From Microbacterium sp. STN6 (GTDB lineage: Bacteria; Actinomycetota; Actinomycetes; Actinomycetales; Microbacteriaceae), in contig NZ_JAPMIT010000003.1 in NCBI RefSeq assembly GCF_026410545.1, positions 558,001 through 622,000 of the forward strand: a stretch of 64,000 bases of DNA. The letters are read 5' to 3'. This document shows, piece by piece, positions 9,889-18,358 of this stretch. Position 1 is the first letter of the stretch, and every line of letters starts with the position of its first letter. Below the pieces are notes generated by a model that saw only the letters and a program-made list of their open reading frames with translations, had not been told where the DNA came from and did no database searches. A program made the position numbers and the translations under genes.

Positions 9889-10884
9889 TCAGCTCTCATC
9901 ATTCGGAACAGCGAATTCCATATGATCTCGCGCATATCGTCGGGCGCGCCTCACACGAAGGGTGAAGAAGGGCACGGCCACGAGGAGAACAACGACCAGT
10001 GCCCCCGTGTAAACCACCGAATACGTCGCGTCGAAGCCTTGCGTCATGAGCCGAATCTGCTGTATTCCCAGGGCGACGTAGAGAAGAGTGACGTACCCGA
10101 TGGTGAAGGCGAGCGTGGCGGGAATGATTGCTGCGTATCGTGCGGCAGCGGCTTGCTCGTCCTCGTCGAGGTGCACGGGCCTCTTCCGCAACACCACCTT
10201 GGAAACCTTGCGAATTGTGCCCAGTTCACCGCCCACTGCGTCCCGCAGGCGTCGATTAAGGGGCACTGTGATGACAATGCAGGCGAAAGCGGCCGCAAGC
10301 AGCGCGAACTGAAGCGCAAACGAGATCAGCGTCCCCGGGCGCGTCAGAGCGTGGCCGGACCCCGACTCAATCAGACCGAACACGACCAGGCCAAGCACAA
10401 GCACAGTGACGAAGGTGATCGCGACGACGGCGACCCTTCGAAGCATCTCGCTTCGCGTGACCGGTGACCAGACCAAGGCCGGTCTACTGTGAGCCTCTCC
10501 GTGGCGGTATAGGGCTCTTCCCACGACGAGTGAAAGCGGGGTCAGGACTAGCCCGGCCGCGATGAAGGTTACAGGGAGCCACCACGGCGCCGGGGCGAGC
10601 AGGGCGAAGATGATCATTGCGATCGCTCCGAGCGCTTCGATTCCCACGATGATCCAAAGCCAGCGCCTGAAGTACGCTCGGTCGCTGACGGTTTTCGTCA
10701 TGTTCCAGTAGGCCGTCATCGAGCCCAACATCAGCGGCCCGTAGACCAGCGCCGTTACGGCGAGGACGGCAAGAATCGTTACGCCGAACGCTGCGGATGG
10801 AGCATAGAGGACAACGAGAAGCAGTCCGCCGATCTCAAGGGCGGAAGCGACGATCACCGCCAGGATAAGGGAGAACACCTTCAC
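9889..10884 (-). CDS. Polytopic membrane protein of unknown function
   Basis: A 331-residue protein with about eight hydrophobic segments (roughly residues 3-28, 33-55, 75-95, 101-121, 150-172, 185-210, 245-265 and 283-305) and a short soluble stretch around residues 205-240 rich in charge (VVLRKRPVHLDEDEQ). No family is recognised. Its codon use is visibly less GC-biased than its neighbours, which may mean recent acquisition. ATG 10884 is the only good start. It stands alone, convergent with the mscS-like gene and upstream of no evident partner. The coding call rests on length, hydrophobic periodicity and lack of a better frame. Confidence 0.75.
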   Translation of the reverse strand: MKVFSLILAVIVASALEIGGLLLVVLYAPSAAFGVTILAVLAVTALVYGPLMLGSMTAYWNMTKTVSDRAYFRRWLWIIVGIEALGAIAMIIFALLAPAPWWLPVTFIAAGLVLTPLSLVVGRALYRHGEAHSRPALVWSPVTRSEMLRRVAVVAITFVTVLVLGLVVFGLIESGSGHALTRPGTLISFALQFALLAAAFACIVITVPLNRRLRDAVGGELGTIRKVSKVVLRKRPVHLDEDEQAAAARYAAIIPATLAFTIGYVTLLYVALGIQQIRLMTQGFDATYSVVYTGALVVVLLVAVPFFTLRVRRARRYARDHMEFAVPNDES

Positions 10885-10964
10885 GATTGCGACCTCTTCT
10901 CAGCGCGGACGGCACCTCGAATCCAACACCAGGCGCGCGAACACGGCAAGAGCCGCGGCAAACC

Positions 10965-12428
10965 CTACGCGATAATCGTCCAGGGGTTCTCGATCAGCCG
11001 CGTCAGCGTCTGCAGGTACTGCGCCGCGAGCGCCCCGTCGACGATGCGGTGGTCGGCCGAGAGCGTGTACCGCATCACGTGGTGCGCCACGATCTCATCG
11101 CCCACGACGACCGGCTCGCGCTTGGTGCCGCCGACCGCCAGAATGGCGCCCTCGGGCGGGTTGATGATCGCCGTGAACTGCTCCACCCCGAACATGCCGA
11201 GGTTCGAGATCGTGAACGTGCCACCCGACATCTGATCGGTCGTGAGCTTCTTGTCGTTGGCGAGGCCCACGAGCTTCTTCGTCTCCGCGCCGAGCTGGGT
11301 CACGGTCTTGGTGTCGGCATCCGTGATCACGGGCACGACGAGGCCGTTCTCGCTGGCGACGGCGACGCCCACGTTCACGCGGTGGTGCACCAGCATGGAC
11401 GTGGACTGGTCGTCGATGTACGACGCGTTCACGAGCGGGTGCTCTCGCAGGGCGAGCGCGTTCGCGCGGATCAGCAGATCGTTGATGCTCACCTTCGGCC
11501 GGCCGGCGGCCACCAGCTGCGTGTTGAGGTCGGCGCGCAGCTTCACGAGCTCCTCGGCGTCGGCCGTCGCGGTCACGTAGAAGTGCGGAATGCTGCGTGC
11601 GCTCTCGCCGAGGCGGCGGGCGATGACGCGGCGCACGCTGCTCATCGGCACGGCCTCCGAGGCGCGCTTCTCGTCGGGCTTCGCGTCAGCGTTCTTCGGT
11701 TCAGCAGCGGATGCCGGAGCAGCGCCGCCCTTCGCGTTCGCCCCGCCCGTGGCGCCGCTACCCTTCGGGGCCGCGCCCGCGTGAGGTGCGGCGGACTCCG
11801 CCGCAGCGCCGCCCTCCAGCAGCGCCTCGATGTCGTTGCGGATGATGCGGCCGCCGGGGCCCGTGCCCTTGACGCTGCTCAGGTCGAGGTTGTTCTCGCG
11901 TGCGAGCTTGCGCACGAGCGGCGACGCGAACATCCGCTCGCCGTCTTCTGCCACTCGGCCGCCGGGGGCGGCGGCGGGCTCTGCGGGAGTCTCGTCCGAC
12001 TCCTGCGACGTGGCAGCCTCGCGCTCGGTGGCGTCAACGGTCTCCGCGCCTTCGTCAGGTGCCGGGGCGGCGCCGTCGCTCTTCTCCGCGGAGACCTGCG
12101 ACCCGGCGGAGACCTCGGTGGCGGGCGCGCTCGCGTCTGACGGCGTGGCGTTCGCCGCGGCATCCGGTGCCTGCTCGCTTGTGTCAGAACCCTTGCCGTC
12201 GTCGATCTGGGCGATGGGCGTGCCGATCGAGACGAGCTCGCCCTCGTCGACGAGGATCTTCGACAGGGTGCCGGCCTCGTACGCCTCGTACTCCATGGTG
12301 GCCTTGTCGGTCTCGATCTCGACGAGCACGTCGCCGACCTCGACCTTGTCGCCCGGCTTCTTGTGCCAGGTCGCGATTGCGCCCTCCTCCATGGTGTCGG
12401 AGAGGCGCGGCATGGTGATTTCGATCAT
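10965..12428 (-). CDS. pdhC: Pyruvate dehydrogenase complex E2, dihydrolipoamide acetyltransferase
   Basis: A 487-residue protein that moves the acetyl group from E1 to CoA on a swinging lipoyl arm. Domains in order: one lipoyl domain (residues 1-78, lipoyl Lys42 in ETDKATME), an Ala/Glu/Pro-rich linker (80-165), a peripheral subunit-binding domain (about 168-205, FASPLVRKLARE and GTGPGGRI), a second low-complexity linker, and the acetyltransferase domain (about 255-487) with the catalytic DHRIVDG motif near the end. Third gene of the minus-strand operon, 21 bases after pdhB. E3 is not in the window. The substrate is assigned as pyruvate from the E1 genes; a branched-chain 2-oxoacid complex is a less likely alternative. 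Confidence 0.93.
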   Translation of the reverse strand: MIEITMPRLSDTMEEGAIATWHKKPGDKVEVGDVLVEIETDKATMEYEAYEAGTLSKILVDEGELVSIGTPIAQIDDGKGSDTSEQAPDAAANATPSDASAPATEVSAGSQVSAEKSDGAAPAPDEGAETVDATEREAATSQESDETPAEPAAAPGGRVAEDGERMFASPLVRKLARENNLDLSSVKGTGPGGRIIRNDIEALLEGGAAAESAAPHAGAAPKGSGATGGANAKGGAAPASAAEPKNADAKPDEKRASEAVPMSSVRRVIARRLGESARSIPHFYVTATADAEELVKLRADLNTQLVAAGRPKVSINDLLIRANALALREHPLVNASYIDDQSTSMLVHHRVNVGVAVASENGLVVPVITDADTKTVTQLGAETKKLVGLANDKKLTTDQMSGGTFTISNLGMFGVEQFTAIINPPEGAILAVGGTKREPVVVGDEIVAHHVMRYTLSADHRIVDGALAAQYLQTLTRLIENPWTIIA

Positions 12429-12449
12429 GATTGTTCGCCCGTTGTTCGT

Positions 12450-13448
12450 CTACTTGCGGCGGTGCCCGACGGCATCGAGGGTCTGGCGGATGGCGCCGAT
12501 CGCGTCGTCCGCGGACGGCAGCGCGGCCGTCTCGAGAGGCTTGGAGTACGGCAGCGGCACCTCGGCCATCGCGACCCGGCGCACCGGGGCGTCGAGGTAG
12601 TCGAACGCTCCATCCGAGATGCTGGCCGCGATCTCCGCGCCGATGCCGTAGGTGAGCCAGTCGTCTTCGAGGATGACCGCTGAGTGGGTCTTCTTGACCG
12701 ACTCGATGATCGTCTCGCGGTCGAGCGGGCGCAGGCTGCGCAGGTCAACGACCTCGATGTCGAGGCCGTCTGATTCCGCGAGCTGCTCGGCGACCTGCTG
12801 CGCCACGTGCGCCATGCGGGAGTAGCCGATGACGGTGATGTCCTTGCCCTCGCGGGTGACCGCGGCCTTGCCGATCTCGGCCGGGGTGTCGTCGTCAGGT
12901 ACCTCGCCCTTGGTGTTGTAGAGCGCGAGGTTCTCGAGGAACAGCACCGGGTCGTCGTCGCGGATCGCCGCGAGCAGCAGCGCCTTCGCGTCGGCCGGCG
13001 TCGACGGCGCGACCACCTTCATGCCGGGCACGAACGCGTAGAACAGCTCGATGTTCTGCGAGTGCGTCGCGCCAAGCTGCTGACCGCCGCCGCCGGGCGT
13101 GCGGATGACCATGGGCACCTTGGCCTGGCCGCCGAACATGCCGTAGATCTTCGCCGCGTGGTTGATGATCTGGTCGATGGCGATGAGCGAGAAGTTGATG
13201 GTCATGATCTCGACCACCGGGCGAAGCCCCAGCATGGCGGCGCCGATCGCGGCGCCCGTGAAGCCCTCCTCGGCAATGGGCGTGTCGCGCACCCGCTTCT
13301 CGCCGAACTCCTTCAGCAGCCCGGCCGTGATCTTGTACGAGCCCTCGAAGATGCCGATCTCCTCGCCGATGGCGAAGACGTTCTCGTCGCGCAGCATCTC
13401 GGCGCGCAGCGTGTCGTGCAGCGCCTGCCGGTACGTCATGATGCTCAT
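12450..13448 (-). CDS. pdhB: Pyruvate dehydrogenase E1 component, beta subunit
   Basis: This 332-residue transketolase-like subunit forms the thiamine diphosphate-dependent E1 enzyme with PdhA. Typical elements are ALHDTLRAEMLRDENVFAIGEEIG at the start (cofactor-side Glu), EGFTGAAIGAAMLGLRPVVE, and the C-terminal DLRSLRPLDRETI segment. Its ATG overlaps the pdhA stop as ATGA, so the two subunits are probably translated in a coupled, equimolar way. Length is normal. Confidence 0.95.
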   Translation of the reverse strand: MSIMTYRQALHDTLRAEMLRDENVFAIGEEIGIFEGSYKITAGLLKEFGEKRVRDTPIAEEGFTGAAIGAAMLGLRPVVEIMTINFSLIAIDQIINHAAKIYGMFGGQAKVPMVIRTPGGGGQQLGATHSQNIELFYAFVPGMKVVAPSTPADAKALLLAAIRDDDPVLFLENLALYNTKGEVPDDDTPAEIGKAAVTREGKDITVIGYSRMAHVAQQVAEQLAESDGLDIEVVDLRSLRPLDRETIIESVKKTHSAVILEDDWLTYGIGAEIAASISDGAFDYLDAPVRRVAMAEVPLPYSKPLETAALPSADDAIGAIRQTLDAVGHRRK

Positions 13449-14584
13449 TTGGCGGCTCCTGCCTGGGGAATCGGTGCCGGTTCGAACAGCGGCTGGCCGG
13501 GCAGGCGGCGCGAGTCGTTGGGAACCGGGGTTGCGTAGGTGTAGTCGAACAGCGTCTCGACATCAGGATGCGGGCTGTTGGCAGCGAACTCGGCCGCGTC
13601 GGCCGCCAGCTTCGTCGACTCCTCGTCGATCTTCGCCAGGTCGTCTTCGGTGAGAACGCCGTCGTCGACGAGCTTCTTGCCGAAGTTCACGACCGGGTCG
13701 TTGAGCTTGAGCTCGGCGATCTCGTCAGCCGAGCGGTATTTGGCCGGGTCGACCACCGAGTGCCCCTTGAGGCGCTCCGTCATTACCTCGAGCAGGAACG
13801 GCTTACCGTCGCGGGCCGACGCCGTCGCGCGCTTCGTCGCCTCGTACACCGCCACGGGGTCGAGGCCGTCGACGCGCTCGGAGGCCATGCGGTACGACGA
13901 GGCCCGCTTGTAGAGTTCGGGCTCGGCGGACGACTTGTCGACCGTCGTGCCCATGCCGAGCTTGTTGTTGATGACGACGTAGACGATGGGCAGGTTCCAC
14001 AGCGCCGCGATGTTCAGCGACTCGTGGAACGCCCCGATGTTCGTGGTGCCGTCGCCCATGGTGCACATGACGACCTCGTCGCTGCCGCGGTAGTCGATGG
14101 CGAGGGCCGCGCCGGTCGCGAGCGGCAGCTGGCCGCCGACGATGCCGTAGCCGCCGAGCAGCCGGCTGGTCATGTCGAACATGTGCATCGACCCGCCCCA
14201 GCCCTTCGAGACGCCGTCGACGCGCCCGTACAGTTCGGACATCACCCGATTCGGGTCGATGCCGCGCGCCAGTGCGTAGCCGTGCTCGCGGTAGTTGGTG
14301 AAGAGGTAGTCATCGTCGCGCAGCGCGCCGAGCAGGCCGACGACCGCGGCCTCTTCGCCCAGGTTCAGGTGGCAGTAGCCGCCGATGAGCGCCTGCGTGT
14401 ATGCACGAGCGGCGCGTTCCTCAAACCGGCGAATGTGCATCATGCCCCGGTAGAAGTCGATCAGCTGCTGCGTATCGACGGATGCCTTCTCGGCAGGTGC
14501 CGTGGTTGCCTTCGCTGCCTTGCTTCGCGACGCGGCGCCCTTGCCCTGCGTCGTCTTCCGCGCGGCACTCGCTTGAGCGCTCAT
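13445..14584 (-). CDS. pdhA: Pyruvate dehydrogenase E1 component, alpha subunit
   Basis: A 379-residue subunit. The thiamine diphosphate motif runs from GDGTTNIGAFHESLN to VINNKLGMGT in the middle of the protein, and the phosphorylation-loop equivalent GHSVVDPAKYR follows. The first 45 residues are an Ala/Lys-rich tail not seen in all homologues. ATG 14584 is chosen (GGGAG ten bases before); the open frame upstream is not conserved. First gene of pdhA-pdhB-pdhC; a TetR gene is divergent, with palindromes in the shared promoter region. Confidence 0.94.
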   Translation of the reverse strand: MSAQASAARKTTQGKGAASRSKAAKATTAPAEKASVDTQQLIDFYRGMMHIRRFEERAARAYTQALIGGYCHLNLGEEAAVVGLLGALRDDDYLFTNYREHGYALARGIDPNRVMSELYGRVDGVSKGWGGSMHMFDMTSRLLGGYGIVGGQLPLATGAALAIDYRGSDEVVMCTMGDGTTNIGAFHESLNIAALWNLPIVYVVINNKLGMGTTVDKSSAEPELYKRASSYRMASERVDGLDPVAVYEATKRATASARDGKPFLLEVMTERLKGHSVVDPAKYRSADEIAELKLNDPVVNFGKKLVDDGVLTEDDLAKIDEESTKLAADAAEFAANSPHPDVETLFDYTYATPVPNDSRRLPGQPLFEPAPIPQAGAAK

Positions 14585-14655
14585 TCGAAAGGGACTCCCT
14601 TCGTCGGCCCTTCTGAGGCCGACCGGTCCGGCGTGGTGGCCGGTGTGGTTCTGAT

Positions 14656-14703
14656 TGTCATGGTGATGACACAGCGTAAATAATGACACTGTCCCGTATC
14701 ATT
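14656..14703. promoter_or_regulatory. Two palindromes in the pdhA/tetR divergent promoter
   Basis: A perfect palindrome TGTCAT-GGTG-ATGACA is at 14656-14671. A second, AATGACAC-TGTCCC-GTATCATT, is at 14682-14703 with seven of eight arm bases matching. Both contain ATGACA(C). Size and position suit binding by the divergent TetR protein, with the second site between the two transcription units and the first inside the pdhA leader. Binding is inferred. Confidence 0.55.
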
Positions 14704-14771
14704 GTATATCAAGGACGCCGTTGCGGGACCCCTCATCCGGGTGCGTGAGGCGGCGCCGGGAGGAGGTCGGC

Positions 14772-15413
14772 ATGGCGGCTCGTACCGTGCAGGATACCGC
14801 CGCGCATCCTGCCCGCAAGAGGGGGCGGCCCACCGCAGACGAGCGTGCCAGCCGGCGGCAGCACGTTCTCGACGAGGCTCTCGGCGTGTTCCTCGAGCAC
14901 GGCTACGCGAACGCGACGGTTGAGCAGCTCGCCCGCGCCGGCGGTGTCACCAAGCGCACCATCTACGCCTACTTCGGCGACAAGGCGGGCGTATTCAGCG
15001 AGATGGTGCGCAGTCTCGCCACCACCGTCAGCAGCCTCGCGCCAGACGGCGACACGCTCGAGTCGCTCGCCACGCGCATCGTCTACCGGCTGCACTCGGC
15101 CGAGCTGGTCGGGCTGCATCGTCTGGTCATCGCCGAGTCGATGCGCTTCCCCGAGCTCGCACAGACGCTGCACGACAACGGTGACGCGCGGCACATCGCC
15201 CGCCTCGCCGAGCACCTGGCAGACGAAAGACCAGCGGATGCCGCGGGGCTCGCCCCGTCGCTCTTCATCCTGCTGCTCGGCGAGGAACACCGTAAGCGCC
15301 TCCTCGGCCTCGTGCCTGCGATCAGTGAGGAGAGCGCGCACACCCACGCACAGGCCGCGCTCGCGACGCTGGGACTCGAGCGCTCCCCGCTCGCCGCGAT
15401 GCCGCTCGACTGA
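14772..15413 (+). CDS. TetR-family transcriptional regulator
   Basis: A 213-residue regulator. The TetR helix-turn-helix covers about residues 27-72 (VLDEALGVFLEHGYANATVEQLARAGG then TKRTIYAYFGDKAGVF), preceded by a basic KRGRPTADERASRR tail. The C-terminal ligand domain gives no clue to the effector. ATG 14772 has GGAGGAGG upstream. It is divergent from pdhABC and is probably the repressor of that operon and of itself through the palindromes at 14656-14703. Confidence 0.9.
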   Translation: MAARTVQDTAAHPARKRGRPTADERASRRQHVLDEALGVFLEHGYANATVEQLARAGGVTKRTIYAYFGDKAGVFSEMVRSLATTVSSLAPDGDTLESLATRIVYRLHSAELVGLHRLVIAESMRFPELAQTLHDNGDARHIARLAEHLADERPADAAGLAPSLFILLLGEEHRKRLLGLVPAISEESAHTHAQAALATLGLERSPLAAMPLD

Positions 15414-15495
15414 GCGCCACCCGCCGCGCGGCCTGGCCGGGCAGTGGCTGGCGGCTGCACGCGGCCTGAGCTGCCCCATCTCCCCGCACAGACCG

Positions 15496-15552
15496 CGAGA
15501 GGCCAAAAGTCGCCCTTAAAACCCTGGAATGAGGGCCATTTTTGGCCTCTCG
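15496..15552. repeat. Intergenic inverted repeat, family A, copy 3
   Basis: Two 23-base arms (15496-15518 and 15530-15552) around an 11-base loop. The outer 14 bases, CGAGAGGCCAAAA plus one, match copy 2 almost exactly. It lies 82 bases after the tetR stop and, like copy 2, is followed by a G-rich simple repeat. Confidence 0.85.
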
Positions 15553-15610
15553 CTGCAGGAGGACGGGAAGTCGCGGGCGGGATGGGGCAGAGAAGGTCGG
15601 CCGCTTCGGC

Positions 15611-15714
15611 GAGGTGTGGGGTGCGCGGGGCGGCGGGGTGCGCGAGGTGCGCGGTGCGGGGTGCGCGGGTTGCGCGAGGTGCGCGGGGTGCGCGAGGTGC
15701 GCGAGGTGCGGTGA
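15611..15714 (+). repeat. G-rich degenerate tandem repeat (GCGAGGTGC units)
   Basis: About 100 bases built from variants of GGTGCGCGA and GGTGCGGG, mostly with a 9- or 10-base step. It lies between the family A repeat and the purQ stop. The whole gap 15414-15723 therefore holds the family A element, this array and nothing that looks like a gene; open frames over it encode only Ala/Gly/Arg repeats. Confidence 0.8.
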
Positions 15715-15723
15715 GGCGGATTG

Positions 15724-16418
<695 letters not shown>

Positions 16419-16419
<1 letters not shown>

Positions 16420-16673
16420 CAGCGCGCCTCCTCGACGACGTGCACGCCGACGACGTCCTCGATCACGCCGTTCGAGAGCACGTCGCGCGCGATGGCCTCG
16501 ACGGCCGCGAGGGTCGCGGCATCCGCTGGGCCGTCGCTCGTGATCTCGAAACGCTTGCCGACGCGCACACCGAACGTGCCGTGGCCGGTTCGCTCGAGCG
16601 CGGCGGCGACCGCCTTGCCCTGCGGGTCGAGCAGTTCGGCCTTGGGCATGACTTCTACAACGATGGTGGGCAC
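16419..16673 (-). CDS. purS: Phosphoribosylformylglycinamidine synthase subunit PurS
   Basis: An 84-residue protein, normal for PurS, which links PurL and PurQ into the FGAM synthase complex. It has the expected [20 protein letters not shown] start and VGKRFEI strand. The start is GTG 16673: homology begins exactly there, and TACAAT on the minus strand lies 6 bases upstream with no ribosome binding site, which suggests a leaderless mRNA. Confidence 0.95.
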
Positions 16674-16679
16674 GCGGCA

Positions 16680-16685
16680 ATTGTA
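16680..16685 (-). promoter_or_regulatory. -10 element of purSQ, probably leaderless
   Basis: TACAAT on the minus strand, 6 bases before the purS GTG. A transcript beginning 6 to 7 bases downstream of this hexamer would start at the start codon. Confidence 0.55.
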
Positions 16686-16758
16686 CCGTCGCGCATGAAC
16701 GGTGCGGCGCCTAGTCTCGATGCGACAGAATCGCCGGCCGCGGCATCGAGGAGGCCGA

Positions 16759-17619
16759 ATGAACGAGCGCGAGAACACCAGCGAAGGCACCGAGAGCAGC
16801 GGCCGTGAGCTGCGGCTGCCCGGCGGCCGAAGTGTGCGCTACTACGACACGGGCGGCGCCGGCCCTACGCTCTTCTGGCATCACGGCACGCCGCAAACCG
16901 GCCGCGTGATCGAGCCCGTGCTGCGGCAGGCGCTCGCGCGGGGAATCCGCGTGGTCTCGTGCGCGCGCCCCGCATACGAGGGAACATCGGCGCTGCCCGG
17001 CCGACACGTAGCGGATGCTGCCGCCGACGTGATCGCCGTGGCCGACGCGCTCGGGGTCGATGCGTTCGCGGTCATGGGGGCGTCGGGTGGCGGCCCGCAT
17101 GCGATCGCGTGCGCTGCGCTCGCTCCGAACCGGGTGTTCGGGGCGGTGGTGTTCGCGGGGGTCGCGCCGTATTCGAGCGAGCCGGGCTGGTTTGCCGGAA
17201 TGGCGTCGCCGGGCGGCTTGCAGGCTGCCCTGCACGGCCGCGACGCTCGGGCGCGATACGCCGAGACGGCCGAGTTCGACGAGTCGAGCTTTATCGAGCC
17301 GGACTGGCAGGCGCTCGCCGGCGAGTGGGCGCCTCTCGGCGAGGACGCCATGCGGGCGGGACGTGCGGGTACCGACGGCGAGGTCGATGACGACGTGGCG
17401 TTCACAACGGCGTGGGGCATCGACGTCGCGCAGGTCGTCGCGCCGGTGCTCCTCGTGCAGGGCGGGCTGGATCGGGTGGTGCCGCCGTGGCACGCCAGCG
17501 CGATGCTTGCCGCGTTGCCGAACGCCGAGCTGTGGGTGCGACCCCGTGACGGTCACGTCTCAGTGCTGAGGGCGCTGCCGGTCGCACTCGACTGGCTTGC
17601 GGAGGTGGGTCGGCGCTGA
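16759..17619 (+). CDS. Alpha/beta-fold hydrolase
   Basis: A 286-residue cytoplasmic hydrolase. The oxyanion segment HHGTP is near residue 42, the nucleophile elbow is GASGGG (Ser near residue 112), the acid is in GGLDRVVPP and the catalytic His in DGHVSVL near the C-terminus. The substrate is unknown. ATG 16759 has GAGGAGG upstream, and TAGTCT at 16712-16717 is a likely -10. It is divergent from purSQ and has no obvious functional link to it. Confidence 0.88.
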   Translation: MNERENTSEGTESSGRELRLPGGRSVRYYDTGGAGPTLFWHHGTPQTGRVIEPVLRQALARGIRVVSCARPAYEGTSALPGRHVADAAADVIAVADALGVDAFAVMGASGGGPHAIACAALAPNRVFGAVVFAGVAPYSSEPGWFAGMASPGGLQAALHGRDARARYAETAEFDESSFIEPDWQALAGEWAPLGEDAMRAGRAGTDGEVDDDVAFTTAWGIDVAQVVAPVLLVQGGLDRVVPPWHASAMLAALPNAELWVRPRDGHVSVLRALPVALDWLAEVGRR

Positions 17620-17650
17620 TGCCTCGCCAGTTCATGTAGCCGGTGTGGTA

Positions 17651-17666
17651 TATTCCATCTGGAATA
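17651..17666. promoter_or_regulatory. Perfect 16-bp palindrome upstream of the padR-like gene
   Basis: TATTCCA-TC-TGGAATA, a perfect palindrome 20 bases before the start codon. It overlaps a TATATT-like -10 sequence at about 17648-17654. It is a good candidate for the operator of the PadR protein encoded next, acting on itself and the exporter. Confidence 0.6.
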
Positions 17667-17685
17667 GTTGAGGAGGGGTAATCGG

Positions 17686-18249
17686 ATGACGGCTCGCGCA
17701 GAGGTGACTCCGCTCGGCATAGCCGCTCTCGCGCTGCTCGCCGAGCGGCCGATGCACCCGTACGAGATGTACCAGCTGTTGATCCAACGGTCCGAGGATC
17801 GCATCGTCAAGGTGCGGCCGGGATCGCTCTACCACACGGTTGGGCGGCTCGAACGGGATGGGCTGGTGCGCTCCACCGGGACCGAACGCGAGGGCAACCG
17901 GCCCGAGCGCACAACCTACGAGATCACGGAGGCGGGGCAGCTGAGCCTGACCGAGCGCGTTGCCGACATGCTCGCCACCCCCGTCAACGAGTTCCCCGGG
18001 TTCCCCCTGGCCATCGCCGAGGCGCACAACCTGCCGAAGGAGACCGTGCTCGAACTGCTCGAGCGACGCCTTGTGCGACTTCGCGCCGAAGCGGAATATC
18101 TCTCAGGTGGGGCGGTTGAGGTCAAAAGCAAGACGGTCGAGAAGAAGTACTGGCTCGACATCCGTTATCTGCAGGCCATGAACCGCGCAGAGATCGACTG
18201 GATCACGACCCTCGTGGGCGAGATCCGCTCGGGCGATGTCGGATGGTAG
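17686..18249 (+). CDS. PadR-family transcriptional regulator
   Basis: A 187-residue regulator with the N-terminal PadR winged helix (residues 5-85: ALALLAERPMHPYEMYQLL, VKVRPGSLYHTVGRLERDGLV, YEITEAG) and a C-terminal helical dimerisation part. GAGGAGGGG lies upstream of ATG 17686. It is followed 109 bases later by an MFS exporter gene, the usual arrangement of a PadR repressor and the efflux pump it controls. Confidence 0.92.
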   Translation: MTARAEVTPLGIAALALLAERPMHPYEMYQLLIQRSEDRIVKVRPGSLYHTVGRLERDGLVRSTGTEREGNRPERTTYEITEAGQLSLTERVADMLATPVNEFPGFPLAIAEAHNLPKETVLELLERRLVRLRAEAEYLSGGAVEVKSKTVEKKYWLDIRYLQAMNRAEIDWITTLVGEIRSGDVGW

Positions 18250-18358
18250 CGGCACACTCGTAGTCGTCTTCGTCGACGAGATCGGCGCACCGGCATCCGC
18301 TCACCTCATCTTTTTCACACTCTGAGAAGAATCCATTCAGAACGTTTAGGAACCCCGC

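Noticed and set aside
9889-10884. Recent horizontal transfer of the membrane protein gene
   Set aside because: Its codon use looks less GC-biased than its neighbours, but this was judged by eye and no mobile-element trace is next to it. The idea is kept only as a remark in the feature.
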